Under the pieces are notes generated by a model that was not told the DNA's origin, ran no database searches, and saw nothing but the letters and a program-made list of their open reading frames with translations. This document shows, one piece after another, positions 18,446 through 29,986 of a stretch of DNA of 64,000 nucleotides; position 1 is the stretch's first letter, and each line of letters opens with the position of its first letter. The stretch spans positions 289,093-353,092 of the forward strand of contig NZ_JAIUJY010000006.1 in NCBI RefSeq assembly GCF_020166105.1, in the 5' to 3' direction. Both the position numbers and the translations under genes were made by a program. Source of the stretch: Blastococcus sp. LR1. GTDB taxonomy: Bacteria > Actinomycetota > Actinomycetes > Mycobacteriales > Geodermatophilaceae.

Positions 18446-20550
18446 GCCGAGGGTCCCGTCAGCACGATGATCGCCCGCCCGTCCACGGTGACGGTCTCGC
18501 CCGGCTTCAGCTCGACCGGCTCGACCTCGTTCATCTCGGCGGTGTCGAGGACCGTCGACCAACCCTGGCAGTAGTCCTCGCCGGGGAGCGTGAACTCGAT
18601 CGGGCTGTCGGAGGCGTTGAACGCCAGGTAGAAGTGGTCGTCCTTCACGAACTCGCCGCGCTCGTCGGTCTCCCGGATGCCCACGCCGTTGAGGTAGACG
18701 GCCAGCGACTTCGCGTAGCCGACGTCCCAGTCGTCGTCGCCCATCTGCTCGCCCTCGGGGGTCAGCCAGGCGATGTCCGGCACCGGCTCGCCCAGGCCCC
18801 GGCGCACCGGGCGGCCGTGGAAGAACCGGCGACGGCGGAACGTCGGGTGGTCGCAGCGCAGCTGGGTGACCTTCTTGGTGAACTCCAGCAGGCCGTCGTC
18901 GACGTTCTCCCAGTCGATCCAGGTCAGCGGCGAGTCCTGGCAGTAGCCGTTGTTGTTGCCGCCCTGGCTGCGGCCGAGCTCGTCCCCGTGCAGCAGCATC
19001 GGCACGCCCTGGCTGAGCATCAGCGTGGCGATGAAGTTGCGCTGCTGACGCGCCCGGATGTGCAGGATCTCGGGGTCGTCGGTGTCGCCCTCGACGCCGC
19101 CGTTCCAGCTGCGGTTGTGGCTCTCGCCGTCGTTGTTGCCCTCGCCGTTGGCCTCGTTGTGCTTCTCGTTGTAGGAGACGAGGTCCCGCATCGTGAAGCC
19201 GTCGTGGGCGGTGACGAAGTTGATGCTGGCGACCGGACGGCGGCCGGAGTGCTGGTACAGGTCGGCCGAGCCGGAGATCCGGTCGGCGAACTCACCGATC
19301 GTCCCGCCCTCGCCGCGCCAGAAGTCGCGGACGGTGTCGCGGTACTTGCCGTTCCACTCGGTCCACAGCGCCGGGAAGTTGCCGACCTGGTAGCCGCCGT
19401 CGCCGATGTCCCACGGCTCGGCGATGAGCTTCACCTGGCTGACGACCGGGTCCTGGTGGACCAGGTCGAAGAACGCGGACAGCCGGTCGACCTCGTGGAA
19501 CTGGCGCGCCAGGGTGGAGGCGAGGTCGAAGCGGAAGCCGTCGACGTGCATCTCGGTGACCCAGTACCGCAGCGAGTCCATGATCAGCTGCAGGGACTGG
19601 GGGACGCGGACGTTCAGCGAGTTCCCGGTCCCGGTGGTGTCCATGTAGTACTGCTCGTCGCCCTCGACCAGCCGGTAGTACGTCCGGTTGTCGATGCCCT
19701 TGAACGACAGGGTCGGGCCCAGGTGGTTGCCCTCGGCCGTGTGGTTGTAGACGACGTCGAGGATGACCTCGATGCCCGCCTCGTGCAGGGCCCGGACCAT
19801 GCCCTTGAACTCCTGCACCTGCTGGCCGTTGGAGGCCTGGGCGTACTCGTTGTGCGGCGCGAAGAAGCCGATCGTGTTGTAGCCCCAGTAGTTTCGCAGG
19901 CCCTTCTGCTCCAGGGTGTCGTCCTGCACGAACTGGTGCACCGGCAGCAGTTCGATGGCGGTGATGCCCAGGTCCTGGAGGTGCTCGATGACCGCCGGGT
20001 GCGCGATGCCGGCGTAGGTGCCGCGCAGTTCCTCGGGGACCCGCGGGTGGGTCATCGTCAGGCCCTTGACGTGGGCCTCGTAGATCACCGTCTTGTTGTA
20101 GGGCGTCTTCGGCGGGCGGTCCACGCCCCAGTCGAAGAACGGGTTGACGACGACGGACTTCGGCATGTGCGCCGCGGAGTCGTCGTCGTTGCGCTCCTTG
20201 GTCTCGAAGTCGTAGCCGAACACCGACGGGTCCCAGTCGATCTGGCCGTCGATGGCCTTGGCGTAGGGGTCCAGCAGCAGCTTGCTGGGGTTGCAGCGCA
20301 GCCCCTGCTCCGGCTCGTAGGGACCGTGCACGCGGAAGCCGTACTTCTGGCCGGGGTGGACGCCGGGGAGGAAGGCGTGCCAGACGTACCCGTCCATCTC
20401 AGGGAGCCGGATCCGCTCCTCGTTGCCCTGCTCGTCGAAGAGGCACAGCTCGACCTTCTCGGCCACCTCGCTGAAGATCGCGAAGTTGGTACCGGTGCCG
20501 TCGTAGGTGGCGCCGAGGGGATAGGCGCTACCGGGCCATACCTGGGTCAT
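18442..20550 (-). CDS. glgX: Glycogen debranching enzyme GlgX/TreX
   Basis: A 702-residue GH13 isoamylase-type enzyme cleaving alpha-1,6 branches of glycogen to give linear dextrins for TreY. It begins [28 protein letters not shown] (CBM48). It carries [48 protein letters not shown], the nucleophile region [14 protein letters not shown], the acid in [16 protein letters not shown] and [28 protein letters not shown] lies upstream of ATG 20550. It is the promoter-proximal gene of glgX-treY. Confidence 0.96.
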   Translation of the reverse strand: MTQVWPGSAYPLGATYDGTGTNFAIFSEVAEKVELCLFDEQGNEERIRLPEMDGYVWHAFLPGVHPGQKYGFRVHGPYEPEQGLRCNPSKLLLDPYAKAIDGQIDWDPSVFGYDFETKERNDDDSAAHMPKSVVVNPFFDWGVDRPPKTPYNKTVIYEAHVKGLTMTHPRVPEELRGTYAGIAHPAVIEHLQDLGITAIELLPVHQFVQDDTLEQKGLRNYWGYNTIGFFAPHNEYAQASNGQQVQEFKGMVRALHEAGIEVILDVVYNHTAEGNHLGPTLSFKGIDNRTYYRLVEGDEQYYMDTTGTGNSLNVRVPQSLQLIMDSLRYWVTEMHVDGFRFDLASTLARQFHEVDRLSAFFDLVHQDPVVSQVKLIAEPWDIGDGGYQVGNFPALWTEWNGKYRDTVRDFWRGEGGTIGEFADRISGSADLYQHSGRRPVASINFVTAHDGFTMRDLVSYNEKHNEANGEGNNDGESHNRSWNGGVEGDTDDPEILHIRARQQRNFIATLMLSQGVPMLLHGDELGRSQGGNNNGYCQDSPLTWIDWENVDDGLLEFTKKVTQLRCDHPTFRRRRFFHGRPVRRGLGEPVPDIAWLTPEGEQMGDDDWDVGYAKSLAVYLNGVGIRETDERGEFVKDDHFYLAFNASDSPIEFTLPGEDYCQGWSTVLDTAEMNEVEPVELKPGETVTVDGRAIIVLTGPSA

Positions 20551-20739
20551 CGTGTGGAGTTCCTCCTGCGCAGGGGCCCCGAGGGCTGGGGGCGGGTGGC
20601 CGGCGCGCGTGCTGACGCCACCGACCGAGGACGGACGTCGGAGACCGCTTGCCCGCGCGGGGGGCCCGCCACACCTGGACCCGGTGTGAGACCTGCCCCG
20701 TTCCCGACCAGGGCGGATGCGCCACCGCTCCCGGGGACG

Positions 20740-20776
20740 ACGACGCCCCCCGCGGCAGGGCCGCGGAGGGCGTCGT
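20740..20776. terminator. Terminator-like hairpin in a divergent region
   Basis: 20740-20748 pair with 20768-20776 and 20750-20755 with 20761-20766, with one mismatch; loop CAGGG. Terminators are not expected between divergent genes, so it may end a small unannotated transcript or act as a barrier. Confidence 0.5.
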
Positions 20777-20990
20777 GCGCAGGTCGGGCCGGGGTGGTGC
20801 GCGCAGCGGGGGCCGACCTCGCCCGGGTGGAGGCCCGGGTGGCGCTGGTCCCCGACGGTGACCGCTCCTGCGTCCCGGCACGCTAGGGCCGGACGGCGGA
20901 ACGGGCAAGTACCCGCCTCCCGGCCAGGTGCCCCGGCCGTCGCACCGGTCGCACGAGGCGCTCGCGGCGCGTTCTGTCACACCGCCGACG

Positions 20991-20996
20991 TACCTT
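20991..20996 (+). promoter_or_regulatory. Candidate leaderless -10 of uvrB
   Basis: TACCTT with exactly six bases to GTG 21003 and no ribosome-binding sequence. It supports choosing this GTG over an ATG-initiated upstream extension of the frame. Confidence 0.45.
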
Positions 20997-21002
20997 CGTC
21001 CC

Positions 21003-23120
<2,118 letters not shown>

Positions 23121-23169
23121 GCGACTGCTGCGTCCTCGCCCGGGTCCCGGCAGGGGTCGGGCCGGACGG

Positions 23170-24231
23170 TCACGGGTGCGGCGGGCTGAGCGTCCGGGGT
23201 GCGCAGGTGTTGGCCAGCGCCTCGGTGTTCAGGTGCGGATAGGCCCGCGCGCACCACGTCTCGACCTCGCCGCTGCTGGTGAAGCCGGCGTCGACGAGGG
23301 TCACCCAGTAGGGCTTCCCGTCGGAGGCGAACGAGCGCTTCCCGAAGTCCGTGGAGTCCAGGACCAGGACCGGGTTGCCGTCGGCCACCGCGAACGCGGC
23401 GTTGCTCTCGGCGAGGATGTCGGCCGCGTAGAAGGTGTGCGTCCCGTTCTGCGCCGTCTGCAGGCGGTCGGTGATGCCGACGCTCTTGGAGGCGACCTGG
23501 GCCACCCAGCGCTCGTCGAGCACGAGCCCCTGCAGGGAGTCCGCCCGCGCCGCCGACAGCTGGAGGAGGGCGTCGTCCTCGTCCACGCTCGACGATCCGT
23601 ACGAGGACGACGACCCGTACGAGGACGACGGCGCGGTGGAGGACGTCGAGCCTGACGCTCCCGGGACCCGGGTCCACGGTGACGAGGTCGTGGGCGTGGA
23701 CGGAACGGTGGACCGCGTGGACGGGCGGGTGGGCGTCGGGCTCGCGTAGGGCGCCGGGTCGGCGGGCGCCTCCGTCCCGAGGTGGTTCGCGTCTCCGGAC
23801 GGTGCGTTCGCCGCCTGCGCGGCGACGGCGAGGTTCGCGCAATAGGACTGCACGGGCTGGAGTGCGACCATCACCTCGCCCATCGAGATGCTGTCCCGGT
23901 CGGCGAGCGACTCCAGGCCCGCGGCCGAGTCGTGCACGGAGGAGACGGCGCCCGGTGCGTCGTCGTCCAGCCGTTCGCTCTGCCCGGCGAGGGAGTCGAG
24001 CCCGTCGAAGACCGCGTTGTTCGTCGAGCTGCCGAAGGAGACCGCGAGTTCGTTCTCCAGCTCCGAGACCGACGCGCACAGGGACTCGGGTGGAACCGGG
24101 CGCGTGCTGATGACCAGGAACCAGACGCCGGCGGCGACGACCAGCACTCCCAGCGTGCTGAAGACGCGGATGGCGCGGCGGCGGTTGTCCGTCGCCCAGT
24201 CCCAGACGACCTCTGCGATCGCTCCCAGCAT
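23170..24231 (-). CDS. Membrane-anchored extracytoplasmic protein, unknown
   Basis: About 353 residues from ATG 24231. A short cytoplasmic N-terminus precedes one membrane helix (residues about 25-43, VFSTLGVLVVAAGVWFLVI). A helical extracytoplasmic segment follows with two cysteines (SLCAS and SYCANL), then a Ser/Thr/Pro linker with the repeat SSSYGSS encoded by two 18-base direct repeats. The C-terminal domain of about 130 residues (ERWVAQVASKSVGITDRLQTA, PYWVTLVDAGFTSSGEVETWC) ends with cysteines in WCARAYP and ANTCAP. No family recognised. The linker suggests a cell-envelope location. Confidence 0.7.
   Translation of the reverse strand: MLGAIAEVVWDWATDNRRRAIRVFSTLGVLVVAAGVWFLVISTRPVPPESLCASVSELENELAVSFGSSTNNAVFDGLDSLAGQSERLDDDAPGAVSSVHDSAAGLESLADRDSISMGEVMVALQPVQSYCANLAVAAQAANAPSGDANHLGTEAPADPAPYASPTPTRPSTRSTVPSTPTTSSPWTRVPGASGSTSSTAPSSSYGSSSSYGSSSVDEDDALLQLSAARADSLQGLVLDERWVAQVASKSVGITDRLQTAQNGTHTFYAADILAESNAAFAVADGNPVLVLDSTDFGKRSFASDGKPYWVTLVDAGFTSSGEVETWCARAYPHLNTEALANTCAPRTLSPPHP
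23591..23626. repeat. Two 18-bp direct repeats within a coding linker
   Basis: GACGAYCCGTACGAGGAC occurs twice head to tail; on the minus strand it encodes the Ser-Tyr-Gly repeat of the linker. Confidence 0.8.
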
Positions 24232-24258
24232 CCCGGCCCCCTGCGGCGAGTGCGGCAC

Positions 24259-24637
24259 CGGTCGAGGAGGAGCGGGCCGTCGAGCCGCGGACGCTAGCCA
24301 GACCCCGGGCGTCGGACCAGGGGTGCCGCTCCGGCGTGCGCCGGTGTGCGCTGCCGTGCGGGCCGGCCCCGATCGTCGTCACGTGGAGTGAGGATCCGAA
24401 CCGTTCGGGTCGGACCCGGGAACCCCGTGGACGGGTGCGCCGTTGAGGAGTGAAGAACCGCGGACCGGTCGGGCGATGTCGTCTGCCCGGCTGCGGTTCC
24501 GGAGGGGAGTATCCCCGAACAACAGCGTCGTCAACACGAGGGCCCGTGTCCTCCGGCGCTGCCGGCCGAAGGTTCCGACCGCGGCGGGAGAGACCTCCGG
24601 TGGCTGACCACTGACAGTTCTCCGGAGGCACGAGTAC
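24259..24637. other. 379-base divergent region upstream of terC
   Basis: Most of the terC-proximal part is taken up by a structured leader (24493-24605, separate entry). The left part (24259-24480) shows no further gene or clear motif; it should hold the promoter of the leftward membrane protein. Confidence 0.6.
24493..24605 (+). ncRNA. Probable yybP-ykoY (Mn2+) riboswitch
   Basis: The leader of the terC gene carries the conserved blocks of this class in the right order: GGGGAGTA at 24504-24511, GTCAACA inside 24530-24536, and AGACC at 24591-24595. The ends close into a 7-bp P1 helix, CCGGAGG (24499-24505) with CCTCCGG (24594-24600). The class senses Mn2+ and commonly controls TerC/MntP-type membrane proteins, which is the gene type that follows 37 bases downstream. 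Motifs and pairing are seen; class and ligand follow from known biology. It was not scored against a covariance model. Confidence 0.72.
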
Positions 24638-25651
24638 ATGGACGTCCCGTTCTGGGTGTGGGCCCTCACGGTCGGCGCGATCCTCGCGATGATCGCGTTC
24701 GACTTCTTCGGCCACGTGCGCACGCCGCACGCGCCGACCCTGCGCGAATCGGCCACCTGGTCGGCGGTCTACGTCGCCATCGCCGTCGTCTTCGGGCTGC
24801 TGGTGCTGTGGTTCGCGGGCGGCCAGTACGGAGGGGAATACTTCGCCGGCTACATCACCGAGAAGAGTCTCTCGGTGGACAACCTCTTCGTCTTCGTCCT
24901 CATCATGGCCAGCTTCGCGGTACCCCGGGAGCTGCAGCAGAAGGTGCTGCTGTTCGGCATCGCCTTCGCGCTGGTCCTGCGCACGATCTTCATCTTCCTC
25001 GGCGCCGCCGCCATCGAGAACTTCAGCTGGGTCTTCTACATCTTCGGCGGCTTCCTCATCTACACCGCCTGGGCGCAGGCACGTGGTGCCGCGAAGGACG
25101 AGGACGAGGAGGAGTTCCAGGAGAACTTCTTCCTCCGCCTCACCCGTCGGACCGTGCCGACGACGGAGGAGTACCACGGCGACCGCATGGTCACGAAGAT
25201 CAAGGGCAAGCGGCACATCACGCCCCTCGCGATCGCCCTCGTCGCCATCGGCAGCGCCGACCTGCTGTTCGCCGTCGACTCCATCCCGGCGATCTTCGGC
25301 CTGACCCAGGAGACCTACCTGGTCTTCACCGCCAACGCGTTCGCGCTGCTGGGGCTCCGTCAGCTCTTCTTCCTGATCGACGGCCTGCTCGACCGGCTGG
25401 TGTATCTCGCCTACGGGCTGGCCGTGATCCTCGGCTTCATCGGCGCGAAGCTGGTCATCCACGCGCTGCACACCAACGAGCTGCCGTTCATCAACGGCGG
25501 TGAGCACGTCACGCTCATCCCGGAGGTCCCGACCTGGCTGTCGCTCTCGGTCATCCTGGTGACCCTCGTGGTCACGACCGTGGCCAGCCTCGCCAAGTCG
25601 AAGCGCGACCGCGCCGCCCATGCGCCCGTGGCCGAGGGCGATGCCTCCTAG
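24638..25651 (+). CDS. TerC-family integral membrane protein
   Basis: A 337-residue TerC (Alx/YkoY) protein with about eight to nine hydrophobic helices. The hallmark acidic-residue segments of the family are clear: ITEKSLSVDNLFVFVLIM and GSADLLFAVDSIPAIFGLT, whose buried aspartates are thought to bind metal. CGGAGG precedes ATG 24638. TerC proteins are linked to Mn2+ export and metalation of secreted enzymes and to tellurite tolerance. The probable Mn2+ riboswitch upstream and the TerD genes downstream fit this role. Not the paralogue of the DUF475 gene at 27.9 kb, which is only distantly related. Confidence 0.93.
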   Translation: MDVPFWVWALTVGAILAMIAFDFFGHVRTPHAPTLRESATWSAVYVAIAVVFGLLVLWFAGGQYGGEYFAGYITEKSLSVDNLFVFVLIMASFAVPRELQQKVLLFGIAFALVLRTIFIFLGAAAIENFSWVFYIFGGFLIYTAWAQARGAAKDEDEEEFQENFFLRLTRRTVPTTEEYHGDRMVTKIKGKRHITPLAIALVAIGSADLLFAVDSIPAIFGLTQETYLVFTANAFALLGLRQLFFLIDGLLDRLVYLAYGLAVILGFIGAKLVIHALHTNELPFINGGEHVTLIPEVPTWLSLSVILVTLVVTTVASLAKSKRDRAAHAPVAEGDAS

Positions 25652-25675
25652 GAACAGTCGCCCGGTAACGGCTCG

Positions 25676-25706
25676 GGGCCGGGCATCCCGTGAGGGTGCC
25701 CGGCCC
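25676..25706 (+). terminator. Terminator after terC
   Basis: 25676-25685 pair with 25697-25706 and 25687-25689 with 25694-25696, a 13-bp stem with one bulge and loop GTGA. Confidence 0.7.
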
Positions 25707-25847
25707 GTGCCCAGGTGTGGAGGTCGTGGCCGTGCCATTCGCCGGGGGACATCACGGCAGCTCCACGCGTTGCTGAACTTGGATACCGTCACCAGGCCGT
25801 CCGGTCGCGAACGGCGCCGGCTACGCACGACGAATGGGGAACAACAC

Positions 25848-26426
25848 GTGGTGAGTCTCAGCAAGGGGCAGACCGTCTCGCTGGAGAAGCGCGGTGGCGG
25901 CACCTTGACGCGCGTCCGGATGGGGCTGGGCTGGGATGCCATCAAGAAGAAGGGCATGTTCGGCAAGCTCAAGGACCAGTCGGTCGACCTCGACGCCTCG
26001 GCGCTGCTCTTCGACGCCGGCGGCCGGCTGGTCGACCAGGTCTGGTTCCAGCAGCTGCGCAGCAAGGACGGCTCCGTCCAGCACACCGGGGACAACCGGA
26101 CCGGTGCCGGCGACGGCGACGACGAGTCGATCGTCGTGGATCTGCAGGCGGTGCCCGCCTCGATCACGCAGATCGTCTTCGTCGTGAACTCCTTCACCGG
26201 CGAGAACTTCAGCCAGATCGAGAACGCCTTCTGCCGGCTGGTCGACTCCACCGCGAACGACACCGAGCTCGCCCGCTACGAGCTCACCGGCTCCGGCACG
26301 CACAACAGCCAGGTGATGGCGAAGGTGTCGCGCGCGGGCAGCGGCTGGAGCATGACCGCCGTCGGCGCGATCGCCAACGGCCGCACCTTCCAGGACCTGA
26401 TGCCCACGGTGAGCCAGCACCTCTGA
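25848..26426 (+). CDS. terD: TerD-family protein (1)
   Basis: A 192-residue cytoplasmic TerD-domain protein. Both calcium-binding signatures are intact: VDLDASALL and [15 protein letters not shown]. It differs from the two following TerD genes in having a [12 protein letters not shown] insertion before DLDASA, a [18 protein letters not shown] block, and no GQGYASG tail. It is therefore the CABP/TerX-like subtype rather than a recent copy. Two GTG codons in tandem (25848, 25851) could start it. TerD proteins are stress-induced and thought to link metal sensing to membrane TerC. Confidence 0.9.
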   Translation: MVSLSKGQTVSLEKRGGGTLTRVRMGLGWDAIKKKGMFGKLKDQSVDLDASALLFDAGGRLVDQVWFQQLRSKDGSVQHTGDNRTGAGDGDDESIVVDLQAVPASITQIVFVVNSFTGENFSQIENAFCRLVDSTANDTELARYELTGSGTHNSQVMAKVSRAGSGWSMTAVGAIANGRTFQDLMPTVSQHL

Positions 26427-26514
26427 CCCCCGCCGGCCGGCACAGTGGGCCGGTCGGTTCGACCTTCTCTCAGCAGACATCCGGGCGACGAGCCCGCAGG
26501 AACATGGAGGAACA

Positions 26515-27099
26515 GTGAGCGTCAGCCTCAGCAAGGGCGGCAACGTCTCCCTCACCAAGCAGGCCGGCTCCGCCGGTCTGTCCGCCGTCACCGTCGGCCT
26601 GGGCTGGGACGTCCGGACGACGACCGGCACGGAGTTCGACCTGGACGCCTCGGCGCTCCTGGTGAAGGCCGACGGCAAGGTGCTGTCCGACCAGCACTTC
26701 GTCTTCTACGGCAACCTCAAGAGCCCGGAGAACGCCGTCGAGCACACCGGCGACAACCTGACCGGTGAGGGCGCCGGTGACGACGAGCAGATCTCGGTCA
26801 CCCTGGGCAGCGTGCCTGCGGACGTCGACAAGATCGTCTTCCCGGTGAGCATCTACGAGGCCGAGCAGCGCAACCAGAACTTCGGGCAGGTCCGCAACGC
26901 CTTCATCCGCGTCGTGAACCAGGCCAACACCGAGGAGCTGGCCCGCTACGACCTCTCCGAGGACGCCTCGACCGAGACCGCCATGGTCTTCGGCGAGCTG
27001 TACCGCAACGGTGCCGAGTGGAAGTTCCGCGCCGTCGGCCAGGGCTACGCCTCGGGCCTGGCCGGCATCGCCAAGGACTTCGGCGTCAACGTCGGCTGA
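26515..27099 (+). CDS. terD: TerD-family protein (2)
   Basis: A 194-residue TerD protein starting [17 protein letters not shown] after a GGAGG site. Calcium motifs FDLDASALL and [15 protein letters not shown] are complete, and the C-terminus [19 protein letters not shown] is canonical. It is very close to the next TerD gene: the last 90 residues differ at only eight positions, mostly conservative. It lies 88 bases after TerD (1), in the same direction. Confidence 0.94.
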   Translation: MSVSLSKGGNVSLTKQAGSAGLSAVTVGLGWDVRTTTGTEFDLDASALLVKADGKVLSDQHFVFYGNLKSPENAVEHTGDNLTGEGAGDDEQISVTLGSVPADVDKIVFPVSIYEAEQRNQNFGQVRNAFIRVVNQANTEELARYDLSEDASTETAMVFGELYRNGAEWKFRAVGQGYASGLAGIAKDFGVNVG

Positions 27100-27149
27100 C
27101 CTCCCGCGCGCGGGCGCCGTCCTCCGGATCGTCCGCTCCTGCTCACCCG

Positions 27150-27193
27150 CGGCCGTGTCGCGTGTCCCTCGGTCGCGGGGCGAGACACGGCCG
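27150..27193 (+). terminator. Candidate terminator between two terD genes
   Basis: A perfect 10-bp stem, 27150-27159 with 27184-27193, enclosing a 24-base GC-rich loop. It implies the downstream terD copy may have its own promoter. Confidence 0.5.
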
Positions 27194-27286
27194 AGCCGTG
27201 ACAACTACTCTGCGAGAGGCTGCACGTGGAAGCACGGCCGCAGCCGTGCGGTCGCAGCCATCCGCAGGACCCGAGGAGGAGCACAC

Positions 27287-27865
27287 GTGGGCGTCAGTCT
27301 GACCAAGGGCGGCAACGTCTCGCTGACCAAGCAGGCACCCGCCATGACGGCGGCCCTCATCGGCCTCGGCTGGGACGCGCGTTCCACCAGCGGCGCCGCC
27401 TTCGACCTGGACGCCTCGGCCCTGCTGCTCGGGGTGGACGGCCAGATCCTCTCGGATTCGCACTTCGTCTTCTTCAACAACCTGGCCAGCCCCGAGGGCT
27501 CCGTGGAGCACACCGGGGACAACCTCACCGGCGAGGGCGAGGGCGACGACGAGGCCATCAAGGTCGACCTCGCCGGGGTGCCCGCCGAGTGCGACAAGAT
27601 CGTCTTCCCGGTCAGCATCTACGAGGCCGACCAGCGCAACCAGAACTTCGGTCAGGTGCGCAACGCCTTCATCCGCGTCGTCGACCAGGCCGGGGGCGAG
27701 GAGATCGCGCGCTACGACCTCTCCGAGGACGCGTCGACGGAGACCGCCATGATCTTCGGCGAGCTGTACCGCAACAACGGCGAGTGGAAGTTCCGCGCCG
27801 TCGGCCAGGGCTACGCCTCGGGTCTGGCCGGCATCGCCAAGGACTTCGGCGTCAACGTCGGCTGA
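27287..27865 (+). CDS. terD: TerD-family protein (3)
   Basis: A 192-residue TerD protein starting [17 protein letters not shown] from GTG 27287, with GAGGAGG upstream. FDLDASALL and [15 protein letters not shown] are intact, as is the [11 protein letters not shown]-terminus. It is the near-twin of TerD (2), consistent with tandem duplication. It is followed by hairpins and then the DUF475 membrane gene 78 bases downstream. Confidence 0.94.
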   Translation: MGVSLTKGGNVSLTKQAPAMTAALIGLGWDARSTSGAAFDLDASALLLGVDGQILSDSHFVFFNNLASPEGSVEHTGDNLTGEGEGDDEAIKVDLAGVPAECDKIVFPVSIYEADQRNQNFGQVRNAFIRVVDQAGGEEIARYDLSEDASTETAMIFGELYRNNGEWKFRAVGQGYASGLAGIAKDFGVNVG

Positions 27866-27868
27866 TCG

Positions 27869-27925
27869 GCCGGGGCAGCCAGACCCCGGCACCCTGCACT
27901 TCTCCGCGGCGGCCGTGCGGCCGCC
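27869..27925 (+). terminator. Hairpin pair between terD and DUF475 gene
   Basis: Stem 27869-27875 with 27884-27890 (7 bp), then 27908-27915 with 27918-27925 (8 bp, minimal loop). These may attenuate rather than fully end transcription, because the next start is only 19 bases on. Confidence 0.45.
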
Positions 27926-27943
27926 CATGACCCAAGGAATCAC

Positions 27944-29122
27944 GTGCTCCTTCGAACGTTCGGGTGGTCCATCGGGGTCACCATCGCCAGCCTCGTCGTG
28001 GCGTTCATCTACGGCAGCTGGGAAGCCTTCGCGCTCTGCATGATCCTCGGCGTCCTCGAGGTCTCCCTCTCGTTCGACAACGCCGTCGTGAACGCGAAGG
28101 TGCTCGAGCGGATGAGCGACTTCTGGCAGAAGATCTTCCTGACCATCGGCATCCTGATCGCCGTCTTCGGCATGCGCCTGGTCTTCCCGCTGCTGATCGT
28201 CGGCGTCACCGCCAACCTGGGGCCGGTCGAGGCGATCCAGCTGGCGATGGAGAAGGGCGACCCCGAGACGCCGGGCACCTACGGGTTCCTGCTCAACGAG
28301 GCGCACCCGCTCATCGCGTCCTTCGGCGGCATGTTCCTGCTGATGCTCTTCCTCGACTGGCTGTTCGAGGAGCGTGACATCACCTGGCTGACCTGGATCG
28401 AGCGCCCCCTGGCCCGCATCGGCAAGCTCGACGCCCTCTCGGTGATCATCGCCGCGATCCTGCTGGTCCTCGCCGCGGAGTTCCTGGTCGAGGGCGAGGA
28501 GCGGGAGTCGGTGCTGATCGCCGGCCTGCTCGGTCTGATCACCTACCTCGCCGTCAACGGCCTCGGGTCGCTCTTCGAGGGCACCCAGGCCGGGGTGGAC
28601 GACGACGAGTCGACCGCCGGTGTCGTGCACGGCGAGCAGGGCAAGGCCGACGACGCCGCGACGACCGTCGCCGCGCCCGAGCGCACCGGTGGGCCGTCGA
28701 CGCTGGCGCGGGCCACCGGCAAGGCGGGCTTCTTCCTGTTCCTCTACCTCGAGGTCCTGGACGCGTCGTTCAGCTTCGACGGCGTGATCGGCGCCTTCGC
28801 CATCACCTCCGACCCGGTCATCATCGCGCTGGGCCTGGGCCTGATCGGCGCCATGTTCGTCCGGTCGATCACCGTCTACCTGGTCCGCCAGGGCACGCTG
28901 AGCGAGTACGTCTACCTCGAGCACGGGGCGCACTGGGCCATCGGCGCGCTGGCGGCGATCCTGCTGCTGAGCCTGCAGTGGCACATCCCGGAGCTGATCA
29001 CCGGCCTGATCGGGGTCGCCTTCATCGGTGTGGCCTTCGCCGGTTCGCTGATGCGGCTGCGCAAGGACCCGCCGGAGGCGCACGCGATCCACGTCGGCAC
29101 CGACGAGCACCAGAAGGTCTGA
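27944..29122 (+). CDS. DUF475 integral membrane protein (TerC superfamily)
   Basis: A 392-residue polytopic membrane protein of the DUF475 branch of the TerC/LysE-like superfamily. Two related halves each carry an acidic intramembrane motif: LEVSLSFDNAVVNAKVL near residue 40 and LEVLDASFSFDGVIGAFAI near residue 275. They are separated by an acidic cytoplasmic linker (GTQAGVDDDESTAGVVHGEQ). AAGGA precedes GTG 27944. It is routinely found in actinobacterial ter clusters and may move or bind a divalent metal (inference). Confidence 0.88.
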   Translation: MLLRTFGWSIGVTIASLVVAFIYGSWEAFALCMILGVLEVSLSFDNAVVNAKVLERMSDFWQKIFLTIGILIAVFGMRLVFPLLIVGVTANLGPVEAIQLAMEKGDPETPGTYGFLLNEAHPLIASFGGMFLLMLFLDWLFEERDITWLTWIERPLARIGKLDALSVIIAAILLVLAAEFLVEGEERESVLIAGLLGLITYLAVNGLGSLFEGTQAGVDDDESTAGVVHGEQGKADDAATTVAAPERTGGPSTLARATGKAGFFLFLYLEVLDASFSFDGVIGAFAITSDPVIIALGLGLIGAMFVRSITVYLVRQGTLSEYVYLEHGAHWAIGALAAILLLSLQWHIPELITGLIGVAFIGVAFAGSLMRLRKDPPEAHAIHVGTDEHQKV

Positions 29123-29127
29123 CGCAC

Positions 29128-29165
29128 ACGACGGCCGGTTCCCCGCACGGGGAGCCGGCCGTCGT
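29128..29165 (+). terminator. Strong terminator after the DUF475 gene
   Basis: A 17-bp stem, 29128-29144 with 29149-29165, one G-U pair, loop GCAC. Confidence 0.85.
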
Positions 29166-29225
29166 CGTTCCCGGGGGCCCGGGGCAACCAGCAACGCGAG
29201 CCAGAGCGACGAAAGGGACGTAGGG

Positions 29226-29936
29226 ATGGGCATCGACTACACGAAGCGGCCACCGGCCGGAGGAGGCGCGCCCGCCGGAGGGGGCGCACCCGTCGGAGGA
29301 GGCGTGGACCTCGGCAAGGTCACGCTGACCAAGAGCGCGCCGAGCGTCTCGCTGACCAAGCGGGGCGCCACCGGCGGCGAGCTGCGGGTCAACCTCAACT
29401 GGAACGCGCGGCCGGCCGCCCCGGCCGGAGGCGGATTCCTCAAGCGGATGGCCGCCGCCGCCCAGGGCGGAATCGACCTCGACCTCGGCTGCCTCTACGA
29501 GTTCACCGACGGATCCAAGGGCGTCGTGCAGGCGCTGGGCAACGCGTTCGCGTCCCGCAACGCCTCCGGCCGGCCGATCATCACTCTCGACGGCGACGAC
29601 CGGTCGGGCACCAACACGGCGGGGGAGAACCTCCGGATCGACCTGTCCCGGGTCACCGAGATCCGCCGCGTGCTCGTCTTCGCCTTCATCTACCAGGGCG
29701 TGCCGAACTGGGCCGCGGCCGACGGCGTCGTCACCATGCACCCCGCGGGCGGCGCTCCGATCGAGGTGCGCCTGGACGAGTCCGACCCGAAGGCGCCGAT
29801 GTGCGCCATCGCGCTGCTGACGAACAGCGGCAACGACCTCACGGTCAACCGCGAGGTGCGCTACGTGCAGGGCGGTCAGGACGTGCTCGACCGCGAGTAC
29901 GGCTGGGGCATGGAGTGGGGGCGAGGGCGCAAGTAG
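29226..29936 (+). CDS. TerA-like tellurium-resistance protein
   Basis: A 236-residue protein. An N-terminal Gly/Pro/Ala repeat segment (PPAGGGAPAGGG) leads into KVTLTKSAPSVSLTKRG and a TerD-superfamily beta-sandwich of the TerA subtype. Diagnostic pieces are LRVNLNWNARP, IDLDLGCLYEFTDGSKGVVQALG, IITLDGDDRSGTNTAGENLRIDL, VFAFIYQGVPNWAAADGVV and MCAIALLTNSGNDLTV. The start ATG follows AAAGGGACG. It converges with the TerD-vWA gene. Confidence 0.88.
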   Translation: MGIDYTKRPPAGGGAPAGGGAPVGGGVDLGKVTLTKSAPSVSLTKRGATGGELRVNLNWNARPAAPAGGGFLKRMAAAAQGGIDLDLGCLYEFTDGSKGVVQALGNAFASRNASGRPIITLDGDDRSGTNTAGENLRIDLSRVTEIRRVLVFAFIYQGVPNWAAADGVVTMHPAGGAPIEVRLDESDPKAPMCAIALLTNSGNDLTVNREVRYVQGGQDVLDREYGWGMEWGRGRK

Positions 29937-29963
29937 CGCCCCCGCCCACTGCTCCGGGCTTGT

Positions 29964-29986
29964 TCCCGCCGCTCAGCGCGGCGGGA
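29964..29986. terminator. Short bidirectional terminator
   Basis: A 9-bp stem, 29964-29972 with 29978-29986. It overlaps the stop codon of the leftward gene and sits between two convergent ter genes. Confidence 0.5.

Larger units (their letters stand above)
20551..21002. other. 452-base divergent intergenic region glgX/uvrB
   Basis: This holds the divergent promoters of glgX and uvrB. The uvrB end has TACCTT (20991-20996) six bases before the GTG. A 15-bp stem-loop with one mismatch lies at 20740-20776 (see the separate entry). No convincing gene, tRNA or LexA-type operator was seen. Confidence 0.6.
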
